Below, one piece after another: positions 1 to 10,252 of a DNA stretch of 64,000 nucleotides. The stretch comes from Pseudomonas parafulva NBRC 16636 = DSM 17004 (GTDB lineage: Bacteria > Pseudomonadota > Gammaproteobacteria > Pseudomonadales > Pseudomonadaceae). The notes under the pieces are model-generated. The model searched no databases. It had not been told where the DNA came from and worked only from the letters and a program-made list of their open reading frames with translations. Positions within the stretch are counted from its first letter, which is position 1; each line of letters begins with the position of its first letter. The position numbers and the translations under genes are program-made. Location: the NCBI RefSeq assembly GCF_000730645.1, contig NZ_BBIU01000002.1, positions 247,575 through 311,574 of the forward strand. Direction: 5' to 3'.

Positions 1-806
1 ACGACATCGTTGCCCGCCATGCCATCCGCACCGTCTACCTGGTAACCCCCCTGGGCGGTTCCGAGGTGATCAACCAGGTGTATTTCAAGCTGCTGGACAA
101 ATGCATCGCCGTGAACTGGGTGCCCGATATCTTCTCGCTGCGCCTGATCAACCACAGCGTGCGGGAAATCGCCGGCATCCCGGTGCTGACCCTTTCCGAA
201 ACCCCGCTTACCGGCATGAGCCTGTTCCTGAAAAACCTGGAAGACAAAGTGCTCGCTGCGCTGATTCTGCTATGTGCTTCACCGGTGCTGCTGGCGGTGG
301 CCCTGGCGATCAAGCTCGACAGCCCGGGCCCGGTGTTCTTCCGCCAGGAGCGCACGGGTTGGACCGGTGAGTCGTTCCGTATCTGGAAATTTCGCAGCAT
401 GCACGTGCACCAACCGGATGGCGGGGAGATCAAGCAGGCGCAGAAGCACGACCCCCGGCTGACCAAGGTGGGCGCGTTCATCCGCCGCACCAGCCTCGAC
501 GAGCTGCCCCAGCTGTTCAATGTGCTGACCGGCGAGATGTCGCTGGTGGGCCCCAGGCCCCACGCCCTGCAGCATGACACCCTGTATTCGCAGGACATCG
601 TCGACTACTTCGCCCGCCACAACATCAAGCCCGGCATGACTGGCCTGGCTCAGGTACGCGGCTTCCGGGGGGAGACCAAGGACATCGAGCAGATGATCCA
701 GCGCGTGGATTCGGACATCGAATACATCAACAACTGGTCGCTGTGGCTCGACTTCGTGATCCTGGTGCGCACCCTCAACGCTTTTACCGGCAAGCACGCC
801 TATTGA
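1..806 (+). CDS. Undecaprenyl-phosphate sugar-1-phosphate transferase (WcaJ-like), 3' end only
   Basis: The reading frame is open from base 3 with no stop before the window edge, so only the C-terminal part (about 267 residues) is present. The visible part has a hydrophobic segment (ALILLCASPVLLAVALAIK) followed by the bacterial sugar transferase domain, with KFRSM, TSLDELPQL, VGPRPHA and KPGMTGLAQVRG motifs. Proteins of this family move a sugar-1-phosphate, usually glucose or galactose, onto undecaprenyl phosphate at the inner membrane and so start exopolysaccharide repeat-unit synthesis. The missing N-terminus should hold four further membrane helices and the CoA-binding-like domain typical of WcaJ. 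The stop codon overlaps the 3' end of the convergent LysR gene by 7 bases. The exact sugar cannot be told from this part. Confidence 0.87.
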   Translation, partial: DIVARHAIRTVYLVTPLGGSEVINQVYFKLLDKCIAVNWVPDIFSLRLINHSVREIAGIPVLTLSETPLTGMSLFLKNLEDKVLAALILLCASPVLLAVALAIKLDSPGPVFFRQERTGWTGESFRIWKFRSMHVHQPDGGEIKQAQKHDPRLTKVGAFIRRTSLDELPQLFNVLTGEMSLVGPRPHALQHDTLYSQDIVDYFARHNIKPGMTGLAQVRGFRGETKDIEQMIQRVDSDIEYINNWSLWLDFVILVRTLNAFTGKHAY

Positions 807-1756
807 GTGGGCGTCGGGCCTTGGCCCAGCGGGTGCAACTCGCGAAAACTGTGGGCCTCGGCCACCAGCCAGTCATGCACGGCCCGCGCGCCGGGTTGGC
901 TCAGGCCGCCAGGCGGGTAGTGCACCACATAGCGCTTGTGGTTGGCGATGGCTACACCAAACGGCACGATCAGCGCGCCACGTTCCAGCTCGTCATTGAG
1001 CAGTGTCCGCCGGGCAATGGCCACGCCCAGGCCGGCAATGGCCGCCTCGATGGTGAGGTGGTTGCGATTGAAGGTGTGCCCGCGGCGCACATCCTGCGCG
1101 GCGGCGCCGATACCCTCCAGGTAGAACTCCCATTCTGCATACTCCGAGCTGCCCCGCCAGGCGGTGATGTCGTGCAGCAGCGGGTAGTGCACCAGGTCGG
1201 CCGGGCCGTGCAGGGGCGGGCGGCCACGCAGCAGGCCGGGGGAGCAGACCGGGAAGATCTGCTCGGCCAGCAGCGGGGTAGAAAGCATGCCCGGGTAACT
1301 GCCATCGTTCAGGTCGATGGCCAGGTCGAAGTCCCCCGGGGTCAGGGCCTGGGCACTGTCTTCAGCCACCAGCCGCAGTTCGATGTCCGGGTAGCGTTGC
1401 TGGAAGCGCGGCAGGCGCGGGGTCAGCCATTTGGCCAAAAATGACGGGATCGAGCGCACCCGCACAGTCCCGCGGATTTCACCCGCGTCCAGGCGCAGCA
1501 GTTCGGCCTCGATGCTGCCGTAGGCCTCAGCCACGGTCTGTGCCAGGCGCTGGCCCTCGGCGCTGAGCTCAACGCCACGCGCCCGGCGCACGAACAGGCG
1601 ATAGCCCAGGCGGTCTTCCAACTGACGCATTTGCTGGCTGACGGCTCCGGGGGTGATGTGCAGCTCCTCGGCGCAACGGGTGAACGACAGGTGCCGCGCC
1701 GCGCAGGCGAAGACATGCAGCCAGACAAACGACTGGCCAGTGAGTTGATGCCGCAT
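800..1756 (-). CDS. LysR-family transcriptional regulator (GcvA/DsdC-like)
   Basis: This is a 318-residue protein of normal LysR length. Residues about 10-70 form the N-terminal winged helix-turn-helix (LHVFACAARHLSFTRCAEEL, then HITPGAVSQQMRQLEDRLG). The remainder is the substrate-binding-like effector domain. It is transcribed divergently from the L-serine ammonia-lyase gene across a 146-base gap that holds two perfect dyads. The usual LysR arrangement would make it the regulator of serine breakdown, possibly responding to serine or a related amino acid; that role is inferred from position. The ATG at 1754-1756 gives the standard N-terminus (MRHQLTGQSFVWL). Confidence 0.88.
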   Translation of the reverse strand: MRHQLTGQSFVWLHVFACAARHLSFTRCAEELHITPGAVSQQMRQLEDRLGYRLFVRRARGVELSAEGQRLAQTVAEAYGSIEAELLRLDAGEIRGTVRVRSIPSFLAKWLTPRLPRFQQRYPDIELRLVAEDSAQALTPGDFDLAIDLNDGSYPGMLSTPLLAEQIFPVCSPGLLRGRPPLHGPADLVHYPLLHDITAWRGSSEYAEWEFYLEGIGAAAQDVRRGHTFNRNHLTIEAAIAGLGVAIARRTLLNDELERGALIVPFGVAIANHKRYVVHYPPGGLSQPGARAVHDWLVAEAHSFRELHPLGQGPTPTQ

Positions 1757-1902
1757 TGTTTAGCCCTGCTAAAGCCTTGCTTAGGAAGTATCGTTGGTCA
1801 TTCCAGAGGATGAGGGCCAGTATTGCCTATAACAGGCGCTAGCGCCCACTTTCTTCGCATATCTGTTGCATGCCACAAGGCATCCAGCGGTCAGGTTTTA
1901 GC
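1757..1902. promoter_or_regulatory. Divergent promoter region with two perfect dyads, LysR gene / L-serine ammonia-lyase
   Basis: TTTAGC-CCT-GCTAAA (1759-1773) lies directly beside the LysR start codon. A 12-base perfect palindrome, GGCGCTAGCGCC, lies at 1835-1846. Either could be a regulator site; a dyad next to the regulator start would suit autoregulation. This is sequence observation plus inference. Confidence 0.45.
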
Positions 1903-3279
1903 ATGGCTATCAGTGTTTTCGACCTCTTCAAAATCGGCATAGGCCCCTCAAGCTCACACACGGTGGGCCCGATGCGCGCTGCGGCAACCTTTGCCCAGGC
2001 GTTGCGCGAGCAAGGCCTGTTGGCCCGCGCCCAGCGTGTCGAAGTGCGTCTGTACGGTTCGCTGTCGGCAACCGGGGTAGGGCATGCCACTGATCGGGCA
2101 TGCCTGTTGGGTTTGATGGGCCAATGGCCTGATCGCATCGACCCGGCCACCATCGACTCGCGCATCGGCCAGGTGTTGCAGGAGCGTTGCCTGATGCTCG
2201 ATGGCAGCCAGCCGCTGACCTTCGACTATGCGCAAGACATGCTGCTGCTGGACGAAGACCTGCCGTACCACCCCAATGCCATGCGCCTCGAAGCCTTCGA
2301 CAGCGGCGCCAGCCTGCTCAGCCAGACCTATTACTCGGTCGGCGGCGGCTTCATCGTCGAGCAGGCAGAAATCGACCAACCGGCTGGCAACAGCCAGGCG
2401 GTGGCCCTGCCGTACGAATTCGGCAGCGCCGAGCAGTTGCTGAGCCTGTGCAAGGTTCACGGCTTGAGCGTGGCCCAGCTGATGATGGGCAACGAATGTG
2501 CCTGGCGGCCTGAGGCAGACGTGCGCGAAGGCCTGCTGCGGATCTGGGCGGCCATGCGTGAGTGCGTGAACAATGGCTTGCGCAACGAAGGCATCCTGCC
2601 GGGCGGGTTGCATGTGAAGCGCCGTGCGGCAAAGTTGCACCGCAGCCTTCAGGAACTGGGCAAGCCCAACGTGATCGGCTCGACCCTCAGCGCCATGGAG
2701 TGGGTCAACCTGTTCGCCTTGGCGGTCAACGAAGAAAACGCAGCCGGCGGGCGCATGGTCACGGCGCCCACCAACGGTGCTGCGGGTATCATCCCCGCCG
2801 TGCTGCACTACTACATGAAGTTCAACCCCACGTCCTCTGATGCCGATGTGGTGGACTTCCTGCTGGCCGCGGCAGCGGTGGGCATCCTGTGCAAGAAGAA
2901 CGCCTCTATTTCCGGTGCGGAAGTGGGTTGCCAGGGCGAGGTGGGTTCAGCCTGTTCGATGGCTGCCGCCGGCCTGGCGCAGGTGCTGGGGGCAACGCCG
3001 CCGCAGCTGGAGAACGCGGCAGAAATTGCCCTGGAGCATAACCTGGGCCTGACGTGCGACCCGGTGGGGGGCCTGGTGCAAGTGCCCTGCATTGAGCGTA
3101 ACGCCATTGCTGCGGTGAAGGCGATCAACGCCGTGCAGATGGCCTTGCGCGGCGACGGTGAGCATTTCATCTCGCTGGACCGGGTGATTCGCACCATGCG
3201 CGACACCGGGGCAGACATGCACGCCAATTACAAGGAAACGTCCCGGGGGGGCCTGGCCGTCGCCTTTGTGGAGTGCTGA
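1903..3279 (+). CDS. sdaA: L-serine ammonia-lyase (L-serine dehydratase), iron-sulfur type
   Basis: The enzyme converts L-serine to pyruvate and ammonia using an oxygen-sensitive [4Fe-4S] cluster. The N-terminus [20 protein letters not shown] carries the family's GPSSSHT signature. The C-terminal catalytic domain has the [18 protein letters not shown] segment and the cysteine-containing stretches [16 protein letters not shown] and [18 protein letters not shown], which supply cluster ligands in the single-chain enzymes. I chose the ATG at 1903 rather than the in-frame ATG at 1870: it gives 458 residues, the usual length, and begins exactly at the conserved N-terminus. It is divergent from the LysR gene and convergent with the acyltransferase gene, 14 bases away. 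The symbol denotes the family; pseudomonads can carry paralogs and I cannot tell which this is. Confidence 0.93.
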   Translation: MAISVFDLFKIGIGPSSSHTVGPMRAAATFAQALREQGLLARAQRVEVRLYGSLSATGVGHATDRACLLGLMGQWPDRIDPATIDSRIGQVLQERCLMLDGSQPLTFDYAQDMLLLDEDLPYHPNAMRLEAFDSGASLLSQTYYSVGGGFIVEQAEIDQPAGNSQAVALPYEFGSAEQLLSLCKVHGLSVAQLMMGNECAWRPEADVREGLLRIWAAMRECVNNGLRNEGILPGGLHVKRRAAKLHRSLQELGKPNVIGSTLSAMEWVNLFALAVNEENAAGGRMVTAPTNGAAGIIPAVLHYYMKFNPTSSDADVVDFLLAAAAVGILCKKNASISGAEVGCQGEVGSACSMAAAGLAQVLGATPPQLENAAEIALEHNLGLTCDPVGGLVQVPCIERNAIAAVKAINAVQMALRGDGEHFISLDRVIRTMRDTGADMHANYKETSRGGLAVAFVEC

Positions 3280-3293
3280 TGCCCCTGTGGCGC

Positions 3294-5189
3294 TTAACGC
3301 GCCAGCGTGCCTTTGAACAACCCGCGCAATTGCTCGTTGCCGGCATCGATCAGGTGGTTGTCGTCGAAATACAGCGGCACCCCACCCTTGGACCCCATGC
3401 ATTTCCCATCAGGGCACAAGTACGGCACCGGGTCGATGACCTTGGCGTTGCACGTGGCCGCCGCCGTGTCCATGGCTGACAGCGCCAGCCGGTTGCGGGC
3501 CAGGTAACCCGCCAGTGGGGTTGAGATATCAGCCTTGATGCCCAAAACCCGCGCCTGCAGGTTCAACCCCTTGTAGACACTGAACGGCATTTCCGGGATG
3601 GGCTTGACGATGTACACGGGCCGGTGGCTTGCCAGCATGCAGACCGTGTCGGTGTAAGCCTGGATGAACCGCTGCTCGAACGCACGGCTGCCTTGGTCCT
3701 GTACCCCCTCGAAGTACAGGCTGTAACCGCTGTGGCGACGCGGGTCGGTGTACAGCGCCGCGCGGCTGAACAGGAACAGCGGCACCCCCTGGTGCTCTGT
3801 TTGCAGTATCGCGAACTTCTCGGCATTGAACGCCTTGCAGTTGCGCTCGACCTCCTTGTTGTTCATGTGGAACTCGATCAGGGTAGGGCAGCCCGCACGG
3901 GCCCAGCCAAGCGCTGCCTGATCGGTTTCCAGCATCAAGGCCGCCGCGGTTGACTGGGCATGGCTGTCACCCAGCAGAATGGCGGTGATTTCGCCAGCGC
4001 CCAACTGGCATTGCGAAGCGCCAAACGCGTTCGGTGTGCACTGCTGGGTATACAGCTTGCTTTCGTATTCCGGTTTTCCGTCCTGCTTGACCCAGCGCAC
4101 CTGAGGGTTGTGCTTGACCGCAGAACCCAGCGCGCCGGCAGCGGCAACCACCAGCAGGCCCATGCCAACGTAGCGGGCAAGGCCCATGGCTGGCCGTGCC
4201 ACTTTGCGTGTTCTGGCCTCGACGCCATAGTAGGAGAGCGCACCCAGGCCCACCGACAAGAGCATGGCGACCGCGGTCGCCAGCGGGTCGTCCAGCAGCC
4301 CGCAGGTATACAGAAACACCACCAGCGGCCAATGCCACAGGTAGATTGAATACGAGCATTTCCCCAGAAATTGCAGCAACCGGTTGCGTGCGAACGCGCT
4401 GTTTGAGTTGGCCTGGATCACCAGCATGGCACCGGCAACGGGCACCAGGGCCAGGTAACCAGGCCAGGCAGCGTCGTGTGGCAGCAGCACCAGGGCAGCG
4501 CCAATCAGTGCCAGCCCTAGGGTTTCAGAGGCGGCCACCGCCCGCCCCGAAAGCTTCAGCGGGTACAGGTACACCAGCCCGCCGGCAATCATTTCCCATG
4601 CCCGGGTAGGCAACAGGAAGAACGAACCTACAGGGTGGCTGGCGCTGTAGGCCATTGAAGCCGCAAGGGAACAGGCCCCCAGGGCCGCCACCATCAGCTT
4701 CACCCTACTCAGGTTGCCCAGCTTGAACAGGGCCATGAGGATCAGCGGGTAGAGCAGGTAGAACTGCCACTCCACCGACAGCGACCAGGTGTGCAGCAGC
4801 CAGTTTTCCTGCAGTGGGGCGTCGAAGTAGCTGCCGTCCTTGGCAAAGTAGTGGTTGGACGTGAACAGCAGGCTTTCCTTGGTGGTGCGCAACAACTCCC
4901 GGTAGTCGTCCGTGGGCAGGAAGAAGTAACCGAACACGGCCAGCACCACGCACAGTGCGGCAAGCGCGGGAATGATCCGGCGCGCCCTGGCGGCATAGAA
5001 AGCGATGAGCGAGAACTGCCCGGCTTGCAGGCCAGTGGCGATGATGCGGGTCATGAGATAACCCGAGATCACGAAGAACACATCCACGCCAATGAAGCCG
5101 GCGCTCAGGCCTGCGGTCTTGAAGTGGTAGAGCACGACGGACATCACAGCCAACGCCCGCAAGGCGTTGATGTTCTTGTGGAACTGCAT
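3294..5189 (-). CDS. Membrane acyltransferase with SGNH domain (OafA/YrhL type)
   Basis: This 631-residue protein has two parts. Residues 1 to about 340 are an acyltransferase-3 membrane domain with many hydrophobic helices, starting with NALRALAVMSVVLYHF and GFIGVDVFFVISGYLM. The C-terminal periplasmic part is an SGNH hydrolase-like domain with the block I motif LLGDSHAQS and a late DDNHL motif that supplies Asp and His. Such fusions O-acetylate surface sugars such as LPS O-antigen, exopolysaccharide or peptidoglycan. The target here is unknown. The start is taken at ATG 5189, where the family N-terminus begins and an AGGA lies 10 bases upstream; a longer frame from 5222 adds only non-conserved residues. 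The sugar-transferase fragment at the window start is in the same neighbourhood, but no functional link is shown. Confidence 0.86.
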   Translation of the reverse strand: MQFHKNINALRALAVMSVVLYHFKTAGLSAGFIGVDVFFVISGYLMTRIIATGLQAGQFSLIAFYAARARRIIPALAALCVVLAVFGYFFLPTDDYRELLRTTKESLLFTSNHYFAKDGSYFDAPLQENWLLHTWSLSVEWQFYLLYPLILMALFKLGNLSRVKLMVAALGACSLAASMAYSASHPVGSFFLLPTRAWEMIAGGLVYLYPLKLSGRAVAASETLGLALIGAALVLLPHDAAWPGYLALVPVAGAMLVIQANSNSAFARNRLLQFLGKCSYSIYLWHWPLVVFLYTCGLLDDPLATAVAMLLSVGLGALSYYGVEARTRKVARPAMGLARYVGMGLLVVAAAGALGSAVKHNPQVRWVKQDGKPEYESKLYTQQCTPNAFGASQCQLGAGEITAILLGDSHAQSTAAALMLETDQAALGWARAGCPTLIEFHMNNKEVERNCKAFNAEKFAILQTEHQGVPLFLFSRAALYTDPRRHSGYSLYFEGVQDQGSRAFEQRFIQAYTDTVCMLASHRPVYIVKPIPEMPFSVYKGLNLQARVLGIKADISTPLAGYLARNRLALSAMDTAAATCNAKVIDPVPYLCPDGKCMGSKGGVPLYFDDNHLIDAGNEQLRGLFKGTLAR

Positions 5190-5306
5190 GGGTGAGGAAT
5201 CCTGAACTAACCGGGGCAGCACTGCCCGCTTCCCTTTGAGCGCCCGCTGGGGTGGCGGTGCGTTTTTTAGCGGGGCAGGTTAGCACAGGGCCTGCTGCAC
5301 AGGGGG
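5190..5306. other. Gap between acyltransferase and puuB-like gene
   Basis: This gap of 117 bases separates two minus-strand genes. It holds the acyltransferase ribosome site and a short T run (5264-5269 region, plus strand). I see no convincing terminator hairpin, so read-through from the putrescine operon into the acyltransferase is possible. Confidence 0.3.
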
Positions 5307-6602
5307 TTAACCGAGCGCTTCGCGCAGGCGGTACCAGAGCATGCCCATGGCCAACAGCGGCGAGCGCAGGGCTTTGCCGCCGGGGAAGGTGAGGTGGGGG
5401 ACGGCGCTGAACACGTCCAGGCCCTGGCTGTGGCCCACGGCTATACCCTCGGCCAACAGCTTGGCGGTCCAGTGGGTCACGTTCAGCCCATGGCCCGAAT
5501 AGCCTTGGGCGTAGTAGACGTTGGGGTGCTGGCGCAGCCGCCCCACCTGCGGGAACCGGTTGGCCGTGATGCCGATCATGCCGCCCCACTGGTAGTCGAT
5601 ACGCACGTTGGCCAGCTGCGGGAACACGTTGAGCACCTTGGGCCGCATGTAGGCGCCGATGTCCCGAGGGTCGCGCCCGGAGTAGTGGCAAGCGCCCCCG
5701 AACAGCAGCCTGCGGTCTGCCGTGAGGCGATAGTAGTCCAGGCCCACTTTCTGGTCGCACAGGGCCATGTTCTGCGGGATCAGGCTGGCTGCCAGCGCCT
5801 CGGGCAGCGGCTCGGTGGCCACCACATAGCTGCCGGCTGGCAACACCTTGCCGCTGAGCGTTGGCTCCAGGCCCTCCAGGTGGGCATTGCAACCCAGTAC
5901 CACGTGCTCCGCCTGCACGCGGCCGTGGGCGGTGTGCACGGTCACCCGTGGGCCGTGTTCGATGCGCAGCACCGGGGTTTGCTCGAAGACCTGCACGCCA
6001 AGGCCTGCCGCCGCACGGGCCTCGCCCTGCACCAGGTCCAGCGGGTGCAGGTGGCCGGAGCCCATGTCGACCATGCCCCCGGCATAGCGATCGCTCGCCA
6101 CGACCTCATGCAGGCGCTCGGCGCTGACCAGGCGGGTTTCGGGGCGATACCCCAGGCTGGCCAGGTCATCCTGCTCGGCGGCGAACGCTTCGAACTGGGC
6201 GGGGGTGTTGGCCAATTCGCAAAAGCCCCAGCGCAAGTCGCACGCGATGCCATAGCGGGCGATGCGCTCGGCCACCAGGGTGACCGAATCGATGCCGGCC
6301 TGCTTCAGGTAACGCACGCCCTCCTGGCCCACATGCCGAGCAAAACCCGTGACGTCATGGCCGATGCCACGGATCAGCTGGCCGCCGTTGCGCCCACTGG
6401 CCCCCCAGCCGACGCGCCGGCCTTCCAGCAGCACCACCGACAGCCCGCGCTCAGCCAGCTCCAGGGCAGTGTTCACCCCGGTGAGGCCGCCGCCGACCAC
6501 GCACACATCGGCGCTCAGGTCACCCGCAAGGCTGGGGTAGGGCGCCGGTTGCCGGGCGCTGGCGGCATAGTACGAGGCAGTGTGTTGGCTCTGTGCAGGC
6601 AT
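5307..6602 (-). CDS. puuB: FAD-dependent gamma-glutamylputrescine oxidase-like protein (PuuB/PauB family)
   Basis: This is a 431-residue DAO-family flavoprotein. The dinucleotide-binding motif is near the N-terminus (VCVVGGGLTGVNTALELAER), followed by GRRVGWGASGRNGGQ, a typical PuuB/OrdL signature. The late WGGMIGIT and YSGHGLN stretches belong to the C-terminal FAD-contacting region. In the gamma-glutamyl pathway the enzyme oxidises gamma-glutamylputrescine to gamma-glutamyl-aminobutyraldehyde, releasing ammonia and peroxide. It is the last gene of a minus-strand run with the gamma-glutamylpolyamine synthetase and a polyamine-binding protein, only 13 bases after the latter. That supports polyamine over other amine substrates. 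The precise amine is not fixed by sequence, because pseudomonads carry several paralogs. Confidence 0.82.
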   Translation of the reverse strand: MPAQSQHTASYYAASARQPAPYPSLAGDLSADVCVVGGGLTGVNTALELAERGLSVVLLEGRRVGWGASGRNGGQLIRGIGHDVTGFARHVGQEGVRYLKQAGIDSVTLVAERIARYGIACDLRWGFCELANTPAQFEAFAAEQDDLASLGYRPETRLVSAERLHEVVASDRYAGGMVDMGSGHLHPLDLVQGEARAAAGLGVQVFEQTPVLRIEHGPRVTVHTAHGRVQAEHVVLGCNAHLEGLEPTLSGKVLPAGSYVVATEPLPEALAASLIPQNMALCDQKVGLDYYRLTADRRLLFGGACHYSGRDPRDIGAYMRPKVLNVFPQLANVRIDYQWGGMIGITANRFPQVGRLRQHPNVYYAQGYSGHGLNVTHWTAKLLAEGIAVGHSQGLDVFSAVPHLTFPGGKALRSPLLAMGMLWYRLREALG

Positions 6603-6615
6603 GGGTATTCTCAGC

Positions 6616-7770
<1,155 letters not shown>

Positions 7771-9129
7771 TCAGACGCTCAGCATCAGGAACTCGCGCTC
7801 CCACGAGCTGATAACGCGCTTGTAGTTTTCATGCTCGGCACGCTTGACCGCCACATACCCCTGGACGAACTGCTTGCCCAGGTACTGCTGCACGGTTTCG
7901 CAGTCTTCCATGTGCTGCAGGGCGTCTTCGATGGTGATCGGCAGGCGCAGATTGCGTCGCTCGTAGGCACGGCCCTGCACCGGTGCGCTGGGGTCGACCT
8001 GTTCGACCATGCCCAGGTAGCCGCACAGCAGGCTGGCCGCGATGGCCAGGTAAGGGTTGGCATCTGCGCCGGGCAGGCGGTTTTCCACGCGCATCGACTC
8101 GGGGCTGGAGGTGGGCACCCGCAGGCCTGCCGTACGGTTTTCTTCACCCCACTCCACGTTCACCGGTGCCGAGGTGTCTGGCAGGAAACGGCGGAACGAG
8201 TTGACGTTGGGTGCGAACATCGGCAGCAGTTTGGGGATGTACTTCTGCAAACCGCCAATATGGTGCAGGAACAACGTGCTCATGCTGCCGTCGTTGTTGG
8301 CGAAAATCGGCTTGCCCGTGGCGATATCCACCACGCTCTGGTGCAGGTGCATGGCGCTGCCGGGCTCGTCGGTGATCGGCTTGGCCATGAAGGTGGCGGC
8401 CACGTTGTGCTTGAGCGCAGCTTCGCGCATGGTGCGCTTGAACACCGTGATCTGGTCAGCCAGGTCCAAGGCGTCGCCGTGGCGGAAGTTGATCTCCATC
8501 TGCGCCGGGCCGTCTTCATGGATCAAGGTGTCCAGGTCCAGGCCTTGCAGCTCGCACCAATCGTAGACATCTTCGAACAGGGGGTCGAATTCGTTGGCGG
8601 CGTCGATGGAAAACGACTGGCGGCCACTTTCGGCGCGGCCAGAGCGGCCCAGCGGTACCTGCAACGGCAAGTCCGGGTCTTCGCAGCGCTTGGTCAGGTA
8701 GAACTCCATCTCCGGGGCGACAATGGGCTGCCAGCCTTTATCGGCGTAGAGCTTGAGTACTTTCTTGAGCACATTGCGCGGCGACAGCGCAATGGGGTTG
8801 CCCTGTTTGTCGAAGGTATCGTGAATCACGATCGCGGTGGGTTCGATGGCCCAGGGTATCTGGTAGACCGCGGTGGGGTCGGGGCGGCACACCATGTCGA
8901 TGTCGGCCGCGTCCAGCAGGCTGTAGTAGATGTCGTCATCCACGTAGTCGCCGGTCACGGTCTGCAGCAGCACGCTTTCTGGCAGGCGCATGCCACGCTC
9001 ATGCAGAAACTTGGCGGTCGGGGCGATCTTGCCGCGGGCGATGCCGGTCAGGTCGCTGATCACGCATTCGACTTCGGTGATGCGGTGTTCTTTCAGCCAG
9101 GCGGACAGCTGATCGAAAGGGGCGTTCAT
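7771..9129 (-). CDS. puuA: Gamma-glutamylpolyamine synthetase (glutamine synthetase family, PuuA/PauA/SpuB-like)
   Basis: This is a 452-residue glutamine synthetase-fold enzyme. Motifs include VAPEMEFYLTKR (metal-binding Glu strand), EDGPAQMEINFRHGD, the ATP/Glu region MAKPITDEPGSAMHLHQS, and the late NRTAGLRVP and ENRLPGADANPYLAIAASL. The N-terminal VECVISDLTGIARGK is typical of PuuA-type members rather than GlnA. It should join glutamate to putrescine or a longer polyamine at the expense of ATP, the first step of the gamma-glutamyl route. It is the first gene of the minus-strand operon, followed by the binding protein (66-base gap) and the oxidase, and divergent from an AraC regulator. Substrate choice among polyamines is uncertain. 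Confidence 0.88.
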   Translation of the reverse strand: MNAPFDQLSAWLKEHRITEVECVISDLTGIARGKIAPTAKFLHERGMRLPESVLLQTVTGDYVDDDIYYSLLDAADIDMVCRPDPTAVYQIPWAIEPTAIVIHDTFDKQGNPIALSPRNVLKKVLKLYADKGWQPIVAPEMEFYLTKRCEDPDLPLQVPLGRSGRAESGRQSFSIDAANEFDPLFEDVYDWCELQGLDLDTLIHEDGPAQMEINFRHGDALDLADQITVFKRTMREAALKHNVAATFMAKPITDEPGSAMHLHQSVVDIATGKPIFANNDGSMSTLFLHHIGGLQKYIPKLLPMFAPNVNSFRRFLPDTSAPVNVEWGEENRTAGLRVPTSSPESMRVENRLPGADANPYLAIAASLLCGYLGMVEQVDPSAPVQGRAYERRNLRLPITIEDALQHMEDCETVQQYLGKQFVQGYVAVKRAEHENYKRVISSWEREFLMLSV

Positions 9130-9281
9130 ACAGACCTCTTGGTTGGGTTTTGGGCGGGTAGCAACGCAGGCAGGTGCTTCCCAGGTGACGCGCTGAGGGC
9201 TATCTTGGCGACTGATGATTGGGTGATCTATCCACTTTTACCACTTGCCAATGCACCAAAAGAGTGCAAATGGGATATTGC
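9130..9281. promoter_or_regulatory. Divergent promoter region, puuA-like operon / AraC regulator
   Basis: It contains a direct repeat of CCACTT (9232-9237 and 9241-9246) spaced nine bases start to start, and an inverted repeat TGCAC-N7-GTGCA at 9252-9268. AraC-type proteins often bind direct repeats, so this is a candidate operator. It was found by eye only. Confidence 0.35.
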
Positions 9282-10190
9282 GTGACAGCCGCCAATGCGA
9301 TGCAGGTCCAGGCGTTCCACACCACCGACGTCACTGAGCAAGTGCGTGCCACCCCTGGCTGGCAGCAGCAGTACCGGCAGATGTCCCCGGGGCATTTCAA
9401 TGGTGAGCTGCGCAGCCTGGGCCTCGATGGCGTGCAGGTGTACGAGGAGCGCCTCAATACCCGGGTGGAGCAGTTTTTCCGTGCGCCGCCGGGGTCACTG
9501 ACGTTCTGTTTCGACCGCAGCGATGACAGCCTGTACCTGCTGAACGAGCACAGCCGCAACATCTGGATCACGCCCGAGAACTACCAAGAGGTGGCGGTGG
9601 TGTTCGACCAGGCCTTCCTGGCGCAGCAGGGGCTGCACCCATCGCGGCTGGACGGCCTGTACATGATGCCGCTGGGCAGCAGGCAGAACGCGTTGTTCGG
9701 CAGTTGGCTCAGTGCCACATTGCGGCAACTGGCCGAAGCGGGCTGCCCGCACCAGGCCCAGGCCCTGGCGCCGCAATTGCTGGAGGACTGCCTGTTCATT
9801 CTGGACAACGCCTGCCAGCGCCTCCAGGGCGCGGCCCTGGGCCGACGTGACGAGGCGCGGGCGATCATGCGTTCGGTCAGTGAATGGGCAGCCGATTGCC
9901 CTGAAGAAACGCTCAACCTGGTGAAGCTGGCAGACGTGGCCGGGGTGTCGCTGCGCCAGTTGCAACAGGCGTTCCGCGCATTCACCGGTATGCCACCTGC
10001 ACAATGGCTGCGCTTGCGCCGGCTCAATGGCGCCAGGCGCGACCTGCTGCGTGACACTGGCGTCACGGTGGCAGAGGTCGCCATGCGCTGGTCGTTTTGG
10101 CATTTAGGAAGGTTTTCAGAGAGTTACAGGCAGTTGTTCAAGGAGTTTCCAAGCGAGACATTGAAGCGGGTGAGGGTGGGGATGGGCTGA
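9282..10190 (+). CDS. AraC-family transcriptional regulator
   Basis: This is a protein of about 302 residues. The C-terminal third holds two helix-turn-helix motifs of the AraC type (LADVAGVSLRQLQQAFRAFT, then GVTVAEVAMRWSFWHLGRFS, ending YRQLFKEFPSETL). The N-terminal part is a non-conserved sensor domain. I prefer GTG at 9282 because GGGA lies about 7 bases upstream; ATG 9270 and ATG 9300 are alternatives. It is divergent from the putrescine operon and is the best candidate for its local regulator, though this is by position only. Its effector is unknown. Confidence 0.83.
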   Translation: MTAANAMQVQAFHTTDVTEQVRATPGWQQQYRQMSPGHFNGELRSLGLDGVQVYEERLNTRVEQFFRAPPGSLTFCFDRSDDSLYLLNEHSRNIWITPENYQEVAVVFDQAFLAQQGLHPSRLDGLYMMPLGSRQNALFGSWLSATLRQLAEAGCPHQAQALAPQLLEDCLFILDNACQRLQGAALGRRDEARAIMRSVSEWAADCPEETLNLVKLADVAGVSLRQLQQAFRAFTGMPPAQWLRLRRLNGARRDLLRDTGVTVAEVAMRWSFWHLGRFSESYRQLFKEFPSETLKRVRVGMG

Positions 10191-10252
10191 CATGGGCCTG
10201 CATTCCCCCCTGAAAATTGCTATGGTGCCGCCCTGATCAACCCGAGGTGCCG

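Noticed and set aside
3280..3303. TGGCGC-TTAAC-GCGCCA dyad as a terminator between sdaA and the acyltransferase gene
   Set aside because: The stem is only 6 bp, there is no T run, and it overlaps the acyltransferase stop codon. Too weak to list.
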